A stretch of 64,000 nucleotides of DNA from Phoebastria nigripes (GCA_035582835.1 JAYKAV010000289.1:1882853-1946852); one strand, 5' to 3'. Shown: positions 1 through 11,214, numbered from the stretch's first letter. Translations and numbers: made by a program. The notes: a model not told the origin generated them from the sequence alone.

Positions 1-3000
1 AGAACCTGAAGGATCCCCTAGACTGAATTTCTGCCTAATGTTCAACCCACTCTTGAAGAAATGCAGTGAATGAAGTTTTTGGTATGGAAAGCTGGAACAC
101 GCTGGTACCAGAGCGTGTCTGGCCAGCAGGAGGTGACGGAGCATGTAGGTAAAGTTCCTTGTTAGTGATATTACCATTAGCAGGGAAAGGTAGCAGCTGA
201 GTTCAGGACTGCTCAGGGAGAGGTGTGCATACACAGAGTAAGTAGCAGTCTTTGCTTTGGGAAGCATCCAAATAAAATAAACAAGGTGGAGTTTTTATAC
301 ACACTCTTTAACATGCTGCTTGGGAAACTGTGGCATAAAAGCTACATCTGAACAGTCTGGCAGCTGTGTTTCACACTACACACTAAGATCTTGATCCTAG
401 ACACCTGGACAGGGGACAGGTTCTTGGTTTACCCGACTGTGTTTCTGGAAACAGATTCCTGAATATTTTGATTTGTCCTTTCCTGCTCTGACCACTAACC
501 AGAACAGCCTGAGAGGCTGTGTTTATGCAGAGAGGTTTTGTAAAGCACTTAGGTGTATGCCTTTCAACATAGTTTCTGAAAATCAATTGCATCAACTTTT
601 TCTTAACGAGATGAAAAGTCCTTACTGTATATGAGAAATAACCCTGCTCAAGGCATGTGGTTACTGTATGGTAACAATAACCCCAATTCTCAGGGTGCTG
701 GTATGCACCAGCTACCAACCTTGTGACTCACTGCATACCTGAGGCAAAGTGCAGTTATCTCAGAGTAGCAGCATGCTCTAAAACATGTCATTCCTTAGTG
801 ATTCAAATTCAGATTTTCTCCCAAATAAATAATAAATGATAGCCAGGGGAAAAAAATAAAAATTACTTCTTACTTCTCTTCCTATATTCAATGCTTGCCA
901 GGTATATTGGTTTGTGCAAAGATAGTGGTGATAGTCCATTCTGACCTAGACTACTGTTGATGAAAAAGTGCAATTTGGTTGCGTGAATCTGTTGTAAAAT
1001 GCTGGACTCCCTGCCCTGGTGATATGGATCCTTGGGCTCCAGAAAATGGAATTTGCCCCCTTTGTTGTGTGGCAGATAGCCAGGTGGCTTGGTCATTGTT
1101 TATAATCCGGAGATAAAAAGACAAAGACGGAACAGTCTTGTGCCATCCCTTCCAGAAGCTGAAAAAAATTGCTCATACAGTTACAATATATCAGCATCAA
1201 TTTAACAGTCATGCAGTCAGATGTGTATACATGTTATGACTTGATTTTATGCTGTGGGTGGTACCGTTATTCTGTACTAACATCCGATCGTACAACCTTA
1301 GCACAGCCCTGCTAGATGTGCACTGGCTTCTCTTGGGTAAATCAGAAAAGAAGCACTGACCCTCTAACTCTCATTGATGTACTTCAGAATTAGCTTAGAA
1401 AGACTACGGATGACAGTGGCTGTCCACTTCCTCCAGCAACCCCTGTTAATCAAGCTAAGATATCTCTTTCTCATGCCTGCATCATAAACACCGAGAGATA
1501 TCAGTGCCTCTAGCTTTGCCATCTCCTTTGCAATGAACATTTTTGGGGCTCTGAGAGATATGAAACAGATGCAAGAACATAGATATGTTGGAGTGAGGAA
1601 CAAGGAAAAAAAGCTCAATTGAACATTCTAGTCCCTGCATTTGACTGCACATGGGTTTCATCTACCAACATTTTTTTGAGTGGTCTGAAGTGCTCAGTGA
1701 TTGCAGATAGAGGCAGAGTGAGGCTTGAAGCCTTCTGTGCNGTGTACAGCTCATGATGGGTTGGGAGTTACAAGTAGTTCCCTTTTGAAAGCCTTAGTCC
1801 AAGTTCAGAAGGAAACTAAGCTGCAGGTGATGAATACTGATGACTTGTACTTGGTACCAGACAATAGTAACAATAGTGAATATGAAAGACTGCTAATAAA
1901 GAGGATGGATGGGAAAATCAGCAGATATGGGTTCATTTGCTTGCTCTTCCGTGCACCTCAGCAAGCTCTAGAGGAAAGTATTCAACTCCTCTAGCTTCAT
2001 CCCTCTAAAATTTAGGAATTCATTCTAAGCTGCTGATTTGGTTCCCTTTAGAGTCACACAGAGAGCACTAATTTCAGAAGGAAATTCATCCCATGTCAAA
2101 GATAGTGTCTAAGATAACAGGAAGATTACACCTGTAGAGTTAAAATTACCCCTTTCTGTTAACTGGAGAGAATATTTAGACAAATACCTGAAGCCAAATG
2201 CCTGGCCTGTTCTAATTCCCCATGAATTCAATGGGTCAAATCATTAATTTTGCATCAGTTAGCCTTGGCCAGGAACCTTCATATCAATGACAGCTGGGAA
2301 ACAATCAGTTCTCTCTGTTATTTCTGCCCACTACATTTTCTTAGAACTGACCTTATAGTGGTCACTGTCTTATTTTAATCTTCAATGAGAGACAAACCAC
2401 TATTATTTCTTTTTCACAAGACATCTGCTTCCTACCCAAGACTGGTAGGAAAAATACTAAAAAAGCTAGTCAGAAAGCTAGATTTCAGGAGATTCAAAAT
2501 GTCATTCTGAAACCCCCAGAAGCTCATGGTGCTCAGAACAAGTATCCTGAAAGGTGAGTGCCTAGGACAGCTGAAGTTCAATTTTGAAGCTGTGGCGTTT
2601 CTTCCTTTGTTAGTTTGATGCTGGAAAGGGATTTATCTCAAAAGATAAATTTGGGATATGTTAATTTAAGAGCAGTGCAAAGATGGAGAAGCACCTACTT
2701 GGAAAGTTTAGTGAGTTTCAGAGTCTTTCAGGCTTCTAGAGCTGCACTGAGGATGATTCAGTATAATGCAGAGAAAGCGGCTATCAGAAACTCCTTTCAG
2801 AAAAAAAAAACCAAAACAATTCCCAACTGTTTCTTCCCACTCTGCTGGGACCTGCCAACATTTTTGCTTAGCTTGGCAGGGGGTTCCAGCCTTCCCCCCA
2901 ACCCCTGCTCAAGCCTTGACTGTAAACCTTTAATTCTGCATTGGGGATGGTGGAAACAGTCTCTGCTGCTAGCTCCTTGCCTCTTAGCCCTGACCCTACT

Positions 3001-3562
3001 CCACACTTCTTCCCACCATCCATCAAAACAGCCTGGTATTTGTCTGGCCACACAGCCCTTCACATCACCCATCCTGCTTTGTGAACAGCGAGACACCCAC
3101 CCACGCGTTAAGGGATACCAACAGCAAATGAATATGGTTGATGCTTAGGAGTTGGATATCTCTGCAACCAACACAAAGCACAGTCTAAATAAGATCACTA
3201 CTTACTGTGATATTGTTTGCAGAGGAGAAAGGGGAAATACTTTTCACAAGAAACTGGGAGAGGATCAGAATATCAATACAATGCTCACAAAGCAAGTTTA
3301 ATCCATTTTTAGCCTGTAATAAACAATGAAGTCTGCAAAACCTTGACAAGAATACATTCTGCATCCTCAAGGAGGGCAACACAACAGGATATGTGGAAAG
3401 AAAAAGTTTGCCGGTAACATAAGAAGAACTCAGAGTAGGGTCTGATTATCTTCACCAGCTCACGGGACTCTGAAGTGAGTTTTTGCTGTAGAATTACAAA
3501 TAGAAATGAAGTATTCACCGTATGCAGTTGGCACATACAGCTCCTTTTGCACTAGATAATGG
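1..3562. other. Upstream intergenic DNA with no supported gene
   Basis: This is AT-rich unique-looking sequence upstream of the LTR insertion. Short open frames occur on both strands, for example plus 2615-3148 and minus 383-718, but none shows a recognisable domain, convincing splice sites or a clear polyadenylation context. Ordinary short A runs are present, such as near 2803-2812. I see no RNA gene. One undetermined base lies at 1741. Confidence 0.6.
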
Positions 3563-4021
3563 CACTTTGTACTGGCCTGACTGGGATAGAGTTGATTTCC
3601 TTTATAGCAGCTCATATGGTTCTGTGTTTCAGATTTGTGACCAAAACAACGCTGTTAATATGCTGATATTTTAGCTATTGCTGAACAGGGTTTGCACAGC
3701 ATCAAGGCTTTCTCTGCTCCCCAAGTACATAGATTGGGGGATGTGCAAGAGGTTGGGAGGGGACACAACCAGGTGGATGACCTGAGCTAACCAAAGAGAT
3801 ATTCCATGCCATATAACATCATGCTCAGCAATAAAAAGGGAAAAAGGGGATTTTAGTTAGGTTAGCCATCTTTTGCTTGGGAACCAGCTGGGTATTGGTC
3901 TACCTGTGAGAGGTGGTGAGTGATTGCCTTTGCATCACTTGTTTTGTTTTGTTTTCTTTTTCTCATCTTCTACTGCTCCTTCAGTTATTAACAATTTTTC
4001 TCTCGACTCCCAGGTTTTCTT

Positions 4022-5043
4022 AGAATCATAGCATCATTAAGGTTGGAAAGGACCTCTAAGATCATCAAGTCCAACTGTCAACCCAACACCACGCCCACTA
4101 AACCATGTCCCTAAGCACCACATCTACACATCTTTTAAATACCTCCAGGGATGGTGACTCAACCACTTCCCTGGGCAACCTGTTCCAATGCTTGACCACT
4201 CTTTCAGTAAAGAAATTTTTCCTAATGTCCAATCTAAACCTCCCTTGGCACAACTTGAGGCCATTTCCTCTCGTCCTACCGCTAGTTGCTTGGGAGAAGA
4301 GACCTACCCCCACCTCACTACAACCTCCTTTCAGGGAGTTGTAGAGCGCAATAAGGTCTCCCCTCAGCCTCCTCTTCTCCAGACTAAACAGTCCCAGTTC
4401 CCTCAGCCGCTCCTCATCAGACTTGCTCTCCAGACCCTTCACCAGCTTTGTTGCCCTTCTCTGGACACGCTCCAGCACCTCAATGTCCTTCTTGTAGTGA
4501 GGGGCCCAAAACTGAACACAGTATTCGAGGTGNNGCCTCACCAGTGCCGAGCACAGGGGCATGATCACTCCCCTACTCCTGCTGGCCACGCTATTTCTGA
4601 TACAGGCCAGGATGCCGTTGGCCTTCTTGGCCACCTGGGCACACTGCTGGCTCATGTTCAGCCAGCTGTCAACCAGCACCCCCAGGTCCTTTTCTGATGG
4701 GCAGCTTTCCAGCCACTCTTCCCCAAGCCTGTAGCGTTGCATGGGGTTGTTGTGGCCAAAGTGCAGGACCCGGCACTTGGCCTTGTTGAACCTCATGCAG
4801 TTGGCCTCAGCCCATCGATCCAGCCTGTCCAGGTCCCTCTGCAGAGCCTTCCTGCCCTCGAGCAGATCGACACTCCCATCCAGCTTGGTGTCATCTGCAA
4901 ACTTACTGAGGGAGCACTCGATCCCCTCATCCAGATCATTGATAAAGATATTGAACAAGACTGGCCCCAAAACGGAGCCCTGGGGAACACCGCTTGTGAC
5001 CAGCCACCAACTGGGTTTAACTCGTTCACCACACTCTGTTGTT
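4022..5043 (-). mobile_element. CR1 LINE, 5'-truncated, nested in the LTR
   Basis: This is a chicken-repeat-1 family non-LTR retrotransposon in antisense orientation. The 3' terminus, at 4022, carries the hallmark AGAATCATAG (ATTCT repeat) followed by the CR1 tail reading GGTTGGAAAGGACCTCTAAG. The body encodes the C-terminal part of the CR1 reverse transcriptase ORF. The 5' end stops near 5043, where LTR sequence resumes, so about 1.0 kb of a roughly 4.5-kb family is present, a typical 5' truncation. Two undetermined bases lie at 4533-4534. CR1 copies mobilise through their own reverse transcriptase, and this truncated copy cannot. Confidence 0.9.
4098..5042 (-). pseudogene. CR1 ORF2 fragment: C-terminal reverse transcriptase
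   Basis: An uninterrupted frame of about 315 codons covers the distal half of the CR1 reverse transcriptase. The motif [10 protein letters not shown] is at about 4991-4962 and the catalytic-site FADD box is at 4901-4890. After these come the thumb and C-terminal region ending in RDMV and a stop at 4098. The endonuclease domain and the first reverse transcriptase motifs are missing through 5' truncation. No frameshift or stop is seen apart from the two Ns at 4533-4534, which suggests a fairly young copy. The open frame runs on past the element into LTR sequence up to 5159, but that part is chance. It is a broken mobile-element gene and not a host gene. Confidence 0.85.
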
Positions 5044-5163
5044 GCTTTTACTTGTCCTTTCCTCTTCCCCCATCCCATTGGAGTGGGGGGTGGAGGGGAG
5101 TGAGCGAGCGACTGTGCAGTGTTTAGTTGAATACTGTAGTTAACCCATGCCCACAACACACTT

Positions 5164-7180
5164 GGAGCACACAGTGGAAACCCATTTGCTCATTTTTGTG
5201 GTGGCTGTTATATGAATGACATGGACGCTTCTCTCTGCTTTCTAGATCTCTCAGTTTCATGTGATGTTTTCCTAAACTTCTAACAGACAGTCCAAATTAC
5301 TGTTTCCCCATCCTCGCCACCACCAAATTTTTTTTTTTTGCCTAGTGCTTGCAAATGGGAGACTGTCTTTTTACACCATGTGTGTTGTGAATTTCTGTTC
5401 TCCTTCATATACTCCCTTGATTGACTAGTTTCTATTTTCGTCATGGGAAGAATATTATAGTTTAAAAAAAATCTAAACATTGCTTTTAAGACAACTGTTG
5501 AAAGAGGGAAAAAAAAAAGTGAGGCTTGGACATGCTAAAATTGTTAACAGCTCAAAAACAGTACTTACTGGAAGAAGAAATAGAAATTCTTGTTCAATGG
5601 AGCTTTGCTGATTTGGGGTGAAGATCCAGGCTTTGTTCATTGCAGGGAGAAGGTGAATTGAAGTATCCAAGACTAAAAAGAAGAGACCACTGAAAAGAGA
5701 AAGCTACTGAAGTGAAATAATTTTGTTTTTTAAAAATGGCATCCAGAAACCTTATCTTTGACACATAAGAACAGACACATAGCTAAATATGCTGTAACCT
5801 GCTTAGGTTTCCAAAGCAGCAAATTAAACCAGTGGACTATGCAGTGAGTGTCCATTCAGATGAGCAAAGCTCATTGAACACAACAATACTGTAAGAGAAC
5901 ATGTTGAATACTCAATGCACCAAATAATCCTCTTTTGATACAGAGACAGTAAAAGCTTTTGGGAAAGAGGCAGCAATAGTGTATGTATGAATTGGGGGGA
6001 AAAGAGAGAAAACATTCTGGGACAGGAAAATGATGAGCAAAACTATTCTCTTCACTTTGTTTTATGTTTTCCTCTTATTATATTTTTATTATATTGATAG
6101 CAATTCTTATTCCAGGCAGGACACCAGTTTGTTGACTCTGACTTTCTGGAAGAAGGTGTTACTTTGTAGAGCATATTTGAGTTGTTCTCTAGGTCCGTGA
6201 GACCTTTGGGTGCCTGAAGAGTATCATCTCACCTGTTTTCTCTCACTCCCTCTTCACAGGAATATGAAATATCAGGCTGAGTGGTGCCAGGTCCTGCTAG
6301 ACGCAATCACACAATAACCTTCCCAGATGTAGTGAGGAAAGACACCCAGTATTGTTGCGTTAGTTGAATCGGTAAATCCCACGTGACTACAGCGCTTTTT
6401 CATGGAGCCTTTGCTTTGATTTCAAACAACCTCATATAGGACAGAAGGATTCCTCTTCTGTTTCTGATAAATGCCAAGAGCACCAATGAAAGAACACACT
6501 AGTGATAACCCCAAACACCATTTATTTGTTTAAACAAGTGCTTTGCACTTGTTTATATGTTCTGTATAAGACCTCATCCCTCAATCTTCTCTGCCGTGGT
6601 ATAAGCCATTCCTCTGTGGTCTTGTACCAGGGGAATCTGTGAGAATCATTTCAGCCTTTTATTTGAGCCAATGTGACAGAATCAGGGGTGGCTACCAGCA
6701 AGTCTGCTTTGCGGCTGAACAGTCACTTGGAAAAAAGTAAAACTCAGGAGCTTTGGGTACACTGTAACTGAGATAAGCTAAGCTTCAGCCCTATTGGAAC
6801 AGCTTGGAGTTTAACCAAACAGCTTCTAATTCTGCTTAGGAAAGATTTGCTGAAGATTTAGCTTAAGACAATGTTCTGTAGTCACAGGGGATGGGTGAGA
6901 GAAGGACAGAGTGTCCTTGCAGGCCAGAGAAGGCGGATGGAAGGAGGGCGACTCCCATTGCCCTCCTTGCCCCATATGCCTGCACAAGGTGGCTGAATTT
7001 TTTTCCTTCCGTCAGCACAGCACAGCTAGCGATTTACTTGTCTGAAGGGTCCCTGGCTAGAAACCTCACACAATGGCAGGAATTGTTAAACGCTCTTCCT
7101 ATGCTGGGTTGCCTTTGCTGAGCTGCTGCGATTTGTCTGGGTGGGTCATGCCCTTGAGGCACCCCCATCTCCATTCCCCA
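5164..7180. other. Intergenic DNA between the LTR and the BRINP1 CpG island
   Basis: This is unique-looking AT-rich sequence with a T run near 5331-5340 and A runs near 5463-5516. No exon, RNA gene or clear repeat is recognised. GC content starts to rise after about 7130, where the promoter island begins. Confidence 0.5.
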
Positions 7181-7189
7181 TCCCAAACC

Positions 7190-7640
7190 TTTCCCGAGCC
7201 CAGCGGTGGGACTTTTCGCCCGCCCTGCCGGGCGGACCCCGCCGGGCAGCCGGGCCGGGGGGCGCAGCCGGCTGCCCGCTGCCTCCCGGGGCGGCTCGGC
7301 TCCATGGCCTGTCACTGCCCGTGGAGGCAGGGCTGAGCCGACGGAGGCACCGGCGGGGGGCAGCCGCCGCGGCCGGGCTGCGGCGTGGAGCGGCGCGGGG
7401 CCCGGGCCCGCTGCGCCCCGCCACTGCCCGCCGGGCCGGCGCTGTCCGCGGTGCTGAACCGCGCCCGCACGGCGGGGCTGGGGGAGCGGCTCCTTCCCCC
7501 CCGCCTCCCTAAGGGGAGACGGGAACCCCCCCAGTGTGGAGTCAGGCTGGGGGACAGCCGGCTGCCCCCAGCCCCCCCCCCTCCAGCAGCTCCCTGTTCG
7601 GCGGATCGAGCCCCGTGCTGCCTGGCTCCGGTGAGGAGAA
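7190..7640. promoter_or_regulatory. CpG island at the 5' end of BRINP1
   Basis: The sequence changes abruptly from about 40% GC to strongly GC-rich with dense CpG, as in CCGCCGGGCAGCCGGGCC near 7240. It stays so for about 450 bp and CpG becomes dense again around 8430-8590. Unmethylated islands of this kind mark vertebrate promoters. It lies about 0.8-1.2 kb upstream of the inferred exon 1 splice donor and contains the REST site. All six frames tend to be open here because GC-rich DNA lacks stop codons, so the open frames are not genes. The transcription start itself cannot be placed from sequence alone. Confidence 0.75.
7438..7458 (-). promoter_or_regulatory. RE1/NRSE, REST (NRSF) binding site
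   Basis: On the plus strand the 21 bases read as GGCGCTGTCC, then GC, then GGTGCTGAA. This is the reverse complement of the canonical RE1: both half sites, TTCAGCACC and GGACAGCGCC, are exact with the normal 2-base spacing, and only the low-information central pair differs from common versions. REST recruits co-repressors to silence neuronal genes outside neurons. A perfect site in the CpG island of a neural-specific gene such as BRINP1 fits that role. Binding in vivo is inferred. Confidence 0.85.
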
Positions 7641-7861
7641 AATAGGAGGGGGGAAGGGGGGGAGAAAAAAATATGTATTAAATGGATGGGGGCTGGCTGG
7701 AATCGCAACCAGTCCCTCTGCAGCCTCCTCCCCAAATCCGAGGGGCAGGCAAGTTTAGATCCCCCCACAGCCCCGTCCAGCGGCCCTTCCCGGTCTCATC
7801 CTCCCTTCCCACGGCCCAGGCTCCGTCTGGCCGGAGCTTAAGTCCCTCCTTTTTGCCCCCC

Positions 7862-7870
7862 CCCCGCCCC
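7862..7870 (+). promoter_or_regulatory. GC box (Sp/KLF-type) upstream of exon 1
   Basis: The motif CCCCGCCCC lies inside a C-rich stretch about 400-550 bp upstream of the inferred exon 1 donor. No clear TATA box was seen, which suits a GC-box driven CpG-island promoter. This is a short motif, so support is modest. Confidence 0.4.
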
Positions 7871-8101
7871 TCCCCCTTCCCTAATTATGTACAAAACACT
7901 TCTTAGAATAAAATGGCCAGGCTGGGGCTCCTCCCTGCTTTCCTCTTCCCCATTCATCCTCTCCAGACCGCTCCAAGCCCCTCCCCCGGTGGCAAGCCCA
8001 GCCTCTCGCTTCCCTCCTGGAGCCCTTTTCATTTTTATTTCTAACCCCCTCTCCATTCTCCCTGCTGCCTCTGCTCCTTCCCCCGATGGCTACGAACTGA
8101 G

Positions 8102-8212
8102 CAGCAGAAGAGAGGGGGGGGCACAGGAATAAGGGAAGGGGGGGAAAAAAAAGCAAGAAAAAAGAAAGAGCAAAAGAAAGAGAGGGGGAAAAAGGATTTT
8201 TTTTTTTTTTTG
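8102..8212. repeat. Purine-rich tract followed by a T run
   Basis: About 90 nt from 8107 to 8196 are more than 90% purine (G runs then GAAA-type sequence), followed immediately by about 15 Ts to 8211. The tract sits just upstream of or within the first exon. Such strand asymmetry can form triplex or G-quadruplex structures and is commonly seen near promoters. Confidence 0.6.
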
Positions 8213-8267
8213 CCTCTGCCCTTAATGTCCGCGATCTGGATCAAGGAAGGGGATTTTCTGTCTGAGC

Positions 8268-8420
8268 ATGAAAAGGACTGCTAGAGCCCCAGGATTTTCA
8301 CGCCTACATTATCAGCCCAGCACCCAGTATGCGAGCTGGACAGAGAAGCTCTCCCACAAGTTCCTACCGAGCCGAATAAAACCCACGGGCGACCAGATCT
8401 CCGCCAGAGAGGGACATTAG
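8268..8420 (+). CDS. Upstream ORF (50 codons) in the BRINP1 leader
   Basis: The ATG at 8268 has A at -3. It opens a 50-codon frame that ends with TAG at 8418-8420, only 6 nt before the exon 1 donor, so the uORF lies wholly in exon 1. The peptide starts MKRTARAPGF and is rich in basic and serine residues, with no recognised domain. A second, 16-codon uORF (8329-8379) overlaps it in another frame. If transcription starts upstream of 8268, scanning ribosomes meet these before the main start in exon 2, which would reduce BRINP1 translation. Whether the peptide is made is unknown. Confidence 0.35.
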   Translation: MKRTARAPGFSRLHYQPSTQYASWTEKLSHKFLPSRIKPTGDQISAREGH

Positions 8421-8426
8421 CATCAG
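8268..8426 (+). other. BRINP1: Probable non-coding first exon (5' UTR) of BRINP1, 3' part
   Basis: A strong splice donor, CATCAG|GTAAGG, places the exon end at 8426. The preceding 150-200 bases are of moderate GC content and lie directly downstream of the CpG island and REST site. In other vertebrates BRINP1 has a non-coding first exon with the start codon in exon 2, and the real exon 2 here begins with untranslated bases, so an upstream 5' UTR exon is required. The start of this exon is not visible; transcription may begin anywhere from about 8000. Assignment to BRINP1 rests on position, strand and splice signal and not on a sequence match I can verify. Confidence 0.55.
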
Positions 8427-8612
8427 GTAAGGCGAGCGCTGCGCTGCGGCTGCAGCGATGCCCCTGCCCCTGCCCCGGCTGCGGGCGCCGGCCGGGCTCC
8501 CCCGTCCTGCCTCGGCCGCGTTGTGTAACGCGCCCCGCGGCACCTCTCCGCCCCCCGCCGCGCACACGTTTGCCTCTGCGTTGCACCCCCGCCCTGGGCA
8601 GCACGGAGTTAC

Positions 8613-8628
8613 GGGGGGGGGGGGGGGG
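8613..8628 (+). repeat. G16 homopolymer
   Basis: Sixteen consecutive Gs lie 187 nt inside intron 1, with another G run at about 8889-8898. Both can form G-quadruplexes on the coding strand just downstream of the promoter. Length may be imprecise because homopolymers are error-prone in sequencing. Confidence 0.7.
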
Positions 8629-8639
8629 CGGTGCTGGAT

Positions 8640-11214
8640 GGTAGAAGTCCTGCAGCCCGGTTAGCGATTGTGTGTGCGGTGAGCGTGGGGCCGAGATTCG
8701 CCGGTACTGGGAGGACCGGGAAGACTGGGAACACTGGTTCCTACTGGGGAAAGACGCAGCCCCTGGAGGATGCCCGGCAATAGGGGTTCAGCCCCCGACT
8801 CGGCTGGGCTGGCGGCGAGCCGGGGCTGGAGGTGGGGGTGGGAGGTAGCCAGGCTCCATCTGTATTCCGGAGTATCGATACATCCCGGAGGGGGGGGGGA
8901 CCGTCCCCGAGGAGATGGTGTCATCTCCACTTAATCCACTGCTCCGTTTTCACAAGTGACAAGCAAATCGGGGAGGAAAAGGAAAGTCTGTCGCCTTGAA
9001 TCCCACACCAGGCTGATTGCCTCTACTTCTAGTGGGGACTGGGAGGCAGCGGCAGAGCCGGGGGAGGGCAGCGATGGCGGGGGGGCTGCATCCCACAGCG
9101 CAGGAGATTGGTTTTCCCCGGCTCAGCTCTCAGCGCTGCTTGCGAGGCTGGTGTGGAGCATAACTTTGCCTTTTCCAGTCCATGGGGAACAGGGGGACAG
9201 AGGGCATCTCCACGCCATTACATCATCCCCGAGGTCCAGCACAGCCTGGGTCTAAAGACCCAACGATGATCCAAAGAGGGGAGGGCTGTAGGTGTGAGTG
9301 TGTGTTTTGGCTTTGCAAAGTCCCCCTGTGCTTTTACTTGGGAGTGGGGAAGGGGAAGGGGTGTCACTTCTTAGATGCAGTCTCCTCTTCATGGAGAGAA
9401 ACAAGCAGCAGATGAAATGCTGGCAGTCTTCGTGTATGAATTTAGCCTTGTGATTGACATCTGCACTAGGTAGGACAGAAGGGTCCTTCATGCTTTACTC
9501 TGGCTGCTCATCTGGGTGCATAATAATAATTTGTTAATGGCAGTAAAGATGCTTTCCCAAGAGTTGTAGAGAAGTATTTGGGGGATGGTGAGAGGAGGAG
9601 GTAGTGAGTAAAGAGGAGATGAGGCTTTGGTGTAAGAAACATGAAAGGATTTTTTTAAAAATTCCTTATAAAGGAAAAAGATTGATCAGATCTGCTTGTG
9701 AGTGACAGACAGACAAACCCTGGCTCTCTCCCTCCCACACACCACATAGACAAGCAGTCACGGTCTCCCTCACGTGCACGTACATGCTAAGCACACAAAA
9801 CACATGCTGTCCAACTCGCACAGTCCACCCCATGCTTAAATACAGCATCTTGGTCTCGCTCTCACATGGATGCAAGCACCTACTCAAGCTATGCAGCCCC
9901 GCAGTTCCCCCGCACTCAGACACACAGACTTGGTCTACACATGAACACACACCGTAACGTGCAGAAATAGCTGCGTTGATAGTCTCATTATGTGAATCAA
10001 ACATTCAGACGTTCACATGAGCATACGCACGCTGTCTTCTTCGCAGGTCTCTCAGGAGGTGGTTTGTTCCTCCAGCGTCGTCTTCTCCCTTGTAGTTAGT
10101 TCCAGGCATTGATTTGGGGCTTGTCTGACTCCAAAGCCCTTTGCCACTCAGCAGAAAAAGCTCACTACATTTTGTGTGCCTACGTTTCTTCTACTGCTCT
10201 TTGCGTGTTCCCAGGACTCAGTAATGATTTCACTACTGGAAAGGCAGACAAGCAGCAGACAGGGGACAAGGGGAATGGCTGGGGGGAGCAGTGGCAAGCC
10301 CATACCCATCATGCCTTCTCTGATCAAGAGCTGGAGTCTGTGAGTATGGGAAGTGCTCTGCTAGAGTTACGTTGCGTTTTTCCATGTGTGAGTGTGTGTG
10401 TGAGCAAAACCACATATGCATCTATAGCTACAACACACACGGTGCAAGGCTCCACTTCAGTCTCACCCTGATTCAGAGCAAAACCCTCCCATCCTTAGAG
10501 CACAAATACTCCTGTGCCTTTGCCAGCCCCTTCGATCAGGAACGGCATAGTGTGTGCAGGGGAGATGATGTCACTGGCGTTAGATGTATTTAATCAACAT
10601 CCCCCTCTGACCTTCCTCCCCTTCCCCTCTTTCCATAGGGCCTAGTGAGGAGACACTGCAACCCTCCAAGGGTTGCAAATGAGGCCGACTAAAGTCTATG
10701 TTAAAACTTTGGAGAGGAGGAATGTATGGTGAAGTGGCTTGCTATAGGTAAAAGGTGTCCCAGAAGAGGTGACGGAGAGTGTCTCTGTGTTCCCTCCTCA
10801 CCTCCGCTGTTTACTACATTGGAAGTATGCGTAAGGCTGATGCTAAACACTACGTGGGAATGGGTCTGCCAGCAGACGGTAATGATTGTTGTCTGTGTAA
10901 CAGAAATAGTTCAAAGCCAAATCCTTCCGCCTTGGCTCAGGCAGGAGTCCCACTGCCTGCTTTGAGCGCCTTGCTCAGAAAAGCACTGCAGAAACTGACT
11001 CCAGTCGAGAACCGGCGCATCCGTACCCACCTCCCTGCCCGCCTCCAGAAACGGATGTGGATTTCTAGAGTTTATCCAGGGCTCTCTCTCGCCACGGCAT
11101 TCACAGCCGATGCAGAGACGTTAAGAAGGCAGGAAAAAAATGATTTAAAAAAAAAAAAAAATCGCTAAAGATCAGAAATGAGGAGCCCCGAAAGCACCCC
11201 GAGCCATGACGTTC
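8640..11214. other. Intron 1, first segment
   Basis: The composition falls from GC-rich to average. Degenerate CA/GT-rich stretches lie at about 9720-9960 and 10385-10440. No exon-like element or recognised interspersed repeat was seen. An A run lies near 11148-11161, directly before the second GC island. Confidence 0.5.

Larger units (their letters stand above)
3568..5158 (+). mobile_element. Solo LTR of an avian endogenous retrovirus, interrupted by CR1
   Basis: The element begins with TG at 3568 and ends with CA at 5158. It is flanked by a perfect 5-bp direct repeat, CACTT, at 3563-3567 and 5159-5163, which is the expected target-site duplication. The left part (3568-4021) and right part (about 5044-5158) together give an LTR of roughly 570 bp. 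Its text matches a widespread bird ERV LTR that I recognise: a start reading CTGGGATAGAGTT, an internal GATATTCCATGCCATAT, and an end with GAGCGAGCGACTGTG followed by TTAACC. A possible TATA or poly(A) motif, AATAAAAA, lies near 3830. No gag, pol or env remnant adjoins it, so it is a solo LTR left by recombination. The exact family (ERVL-like from the 5-bp duplication) and the plus orientation are inferred. It predates the CR1 inside it. Confidence 0.8.

Noticed and set aside
1725..1994. 89-codon plus-strand frame with a somewhat protein-like sequence
   Set aside because: No recognised family, no convincing splice borders, an N in the start region and no supporting neighbours.
2615..3148. 177-codon plus-strand frame
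   Set aside because: No domain; crosses an A run; composition looks random; an overlapping minus-strand frame is equally open.
7034..7768. 244-codon minus-strand open frame in the CpG island
   Set aside because: Nearly every frame on both strands is open here because the DNA is GC-rich; the translation is low-complexity Pro/Arg/Gly/Ala and has no known domain.
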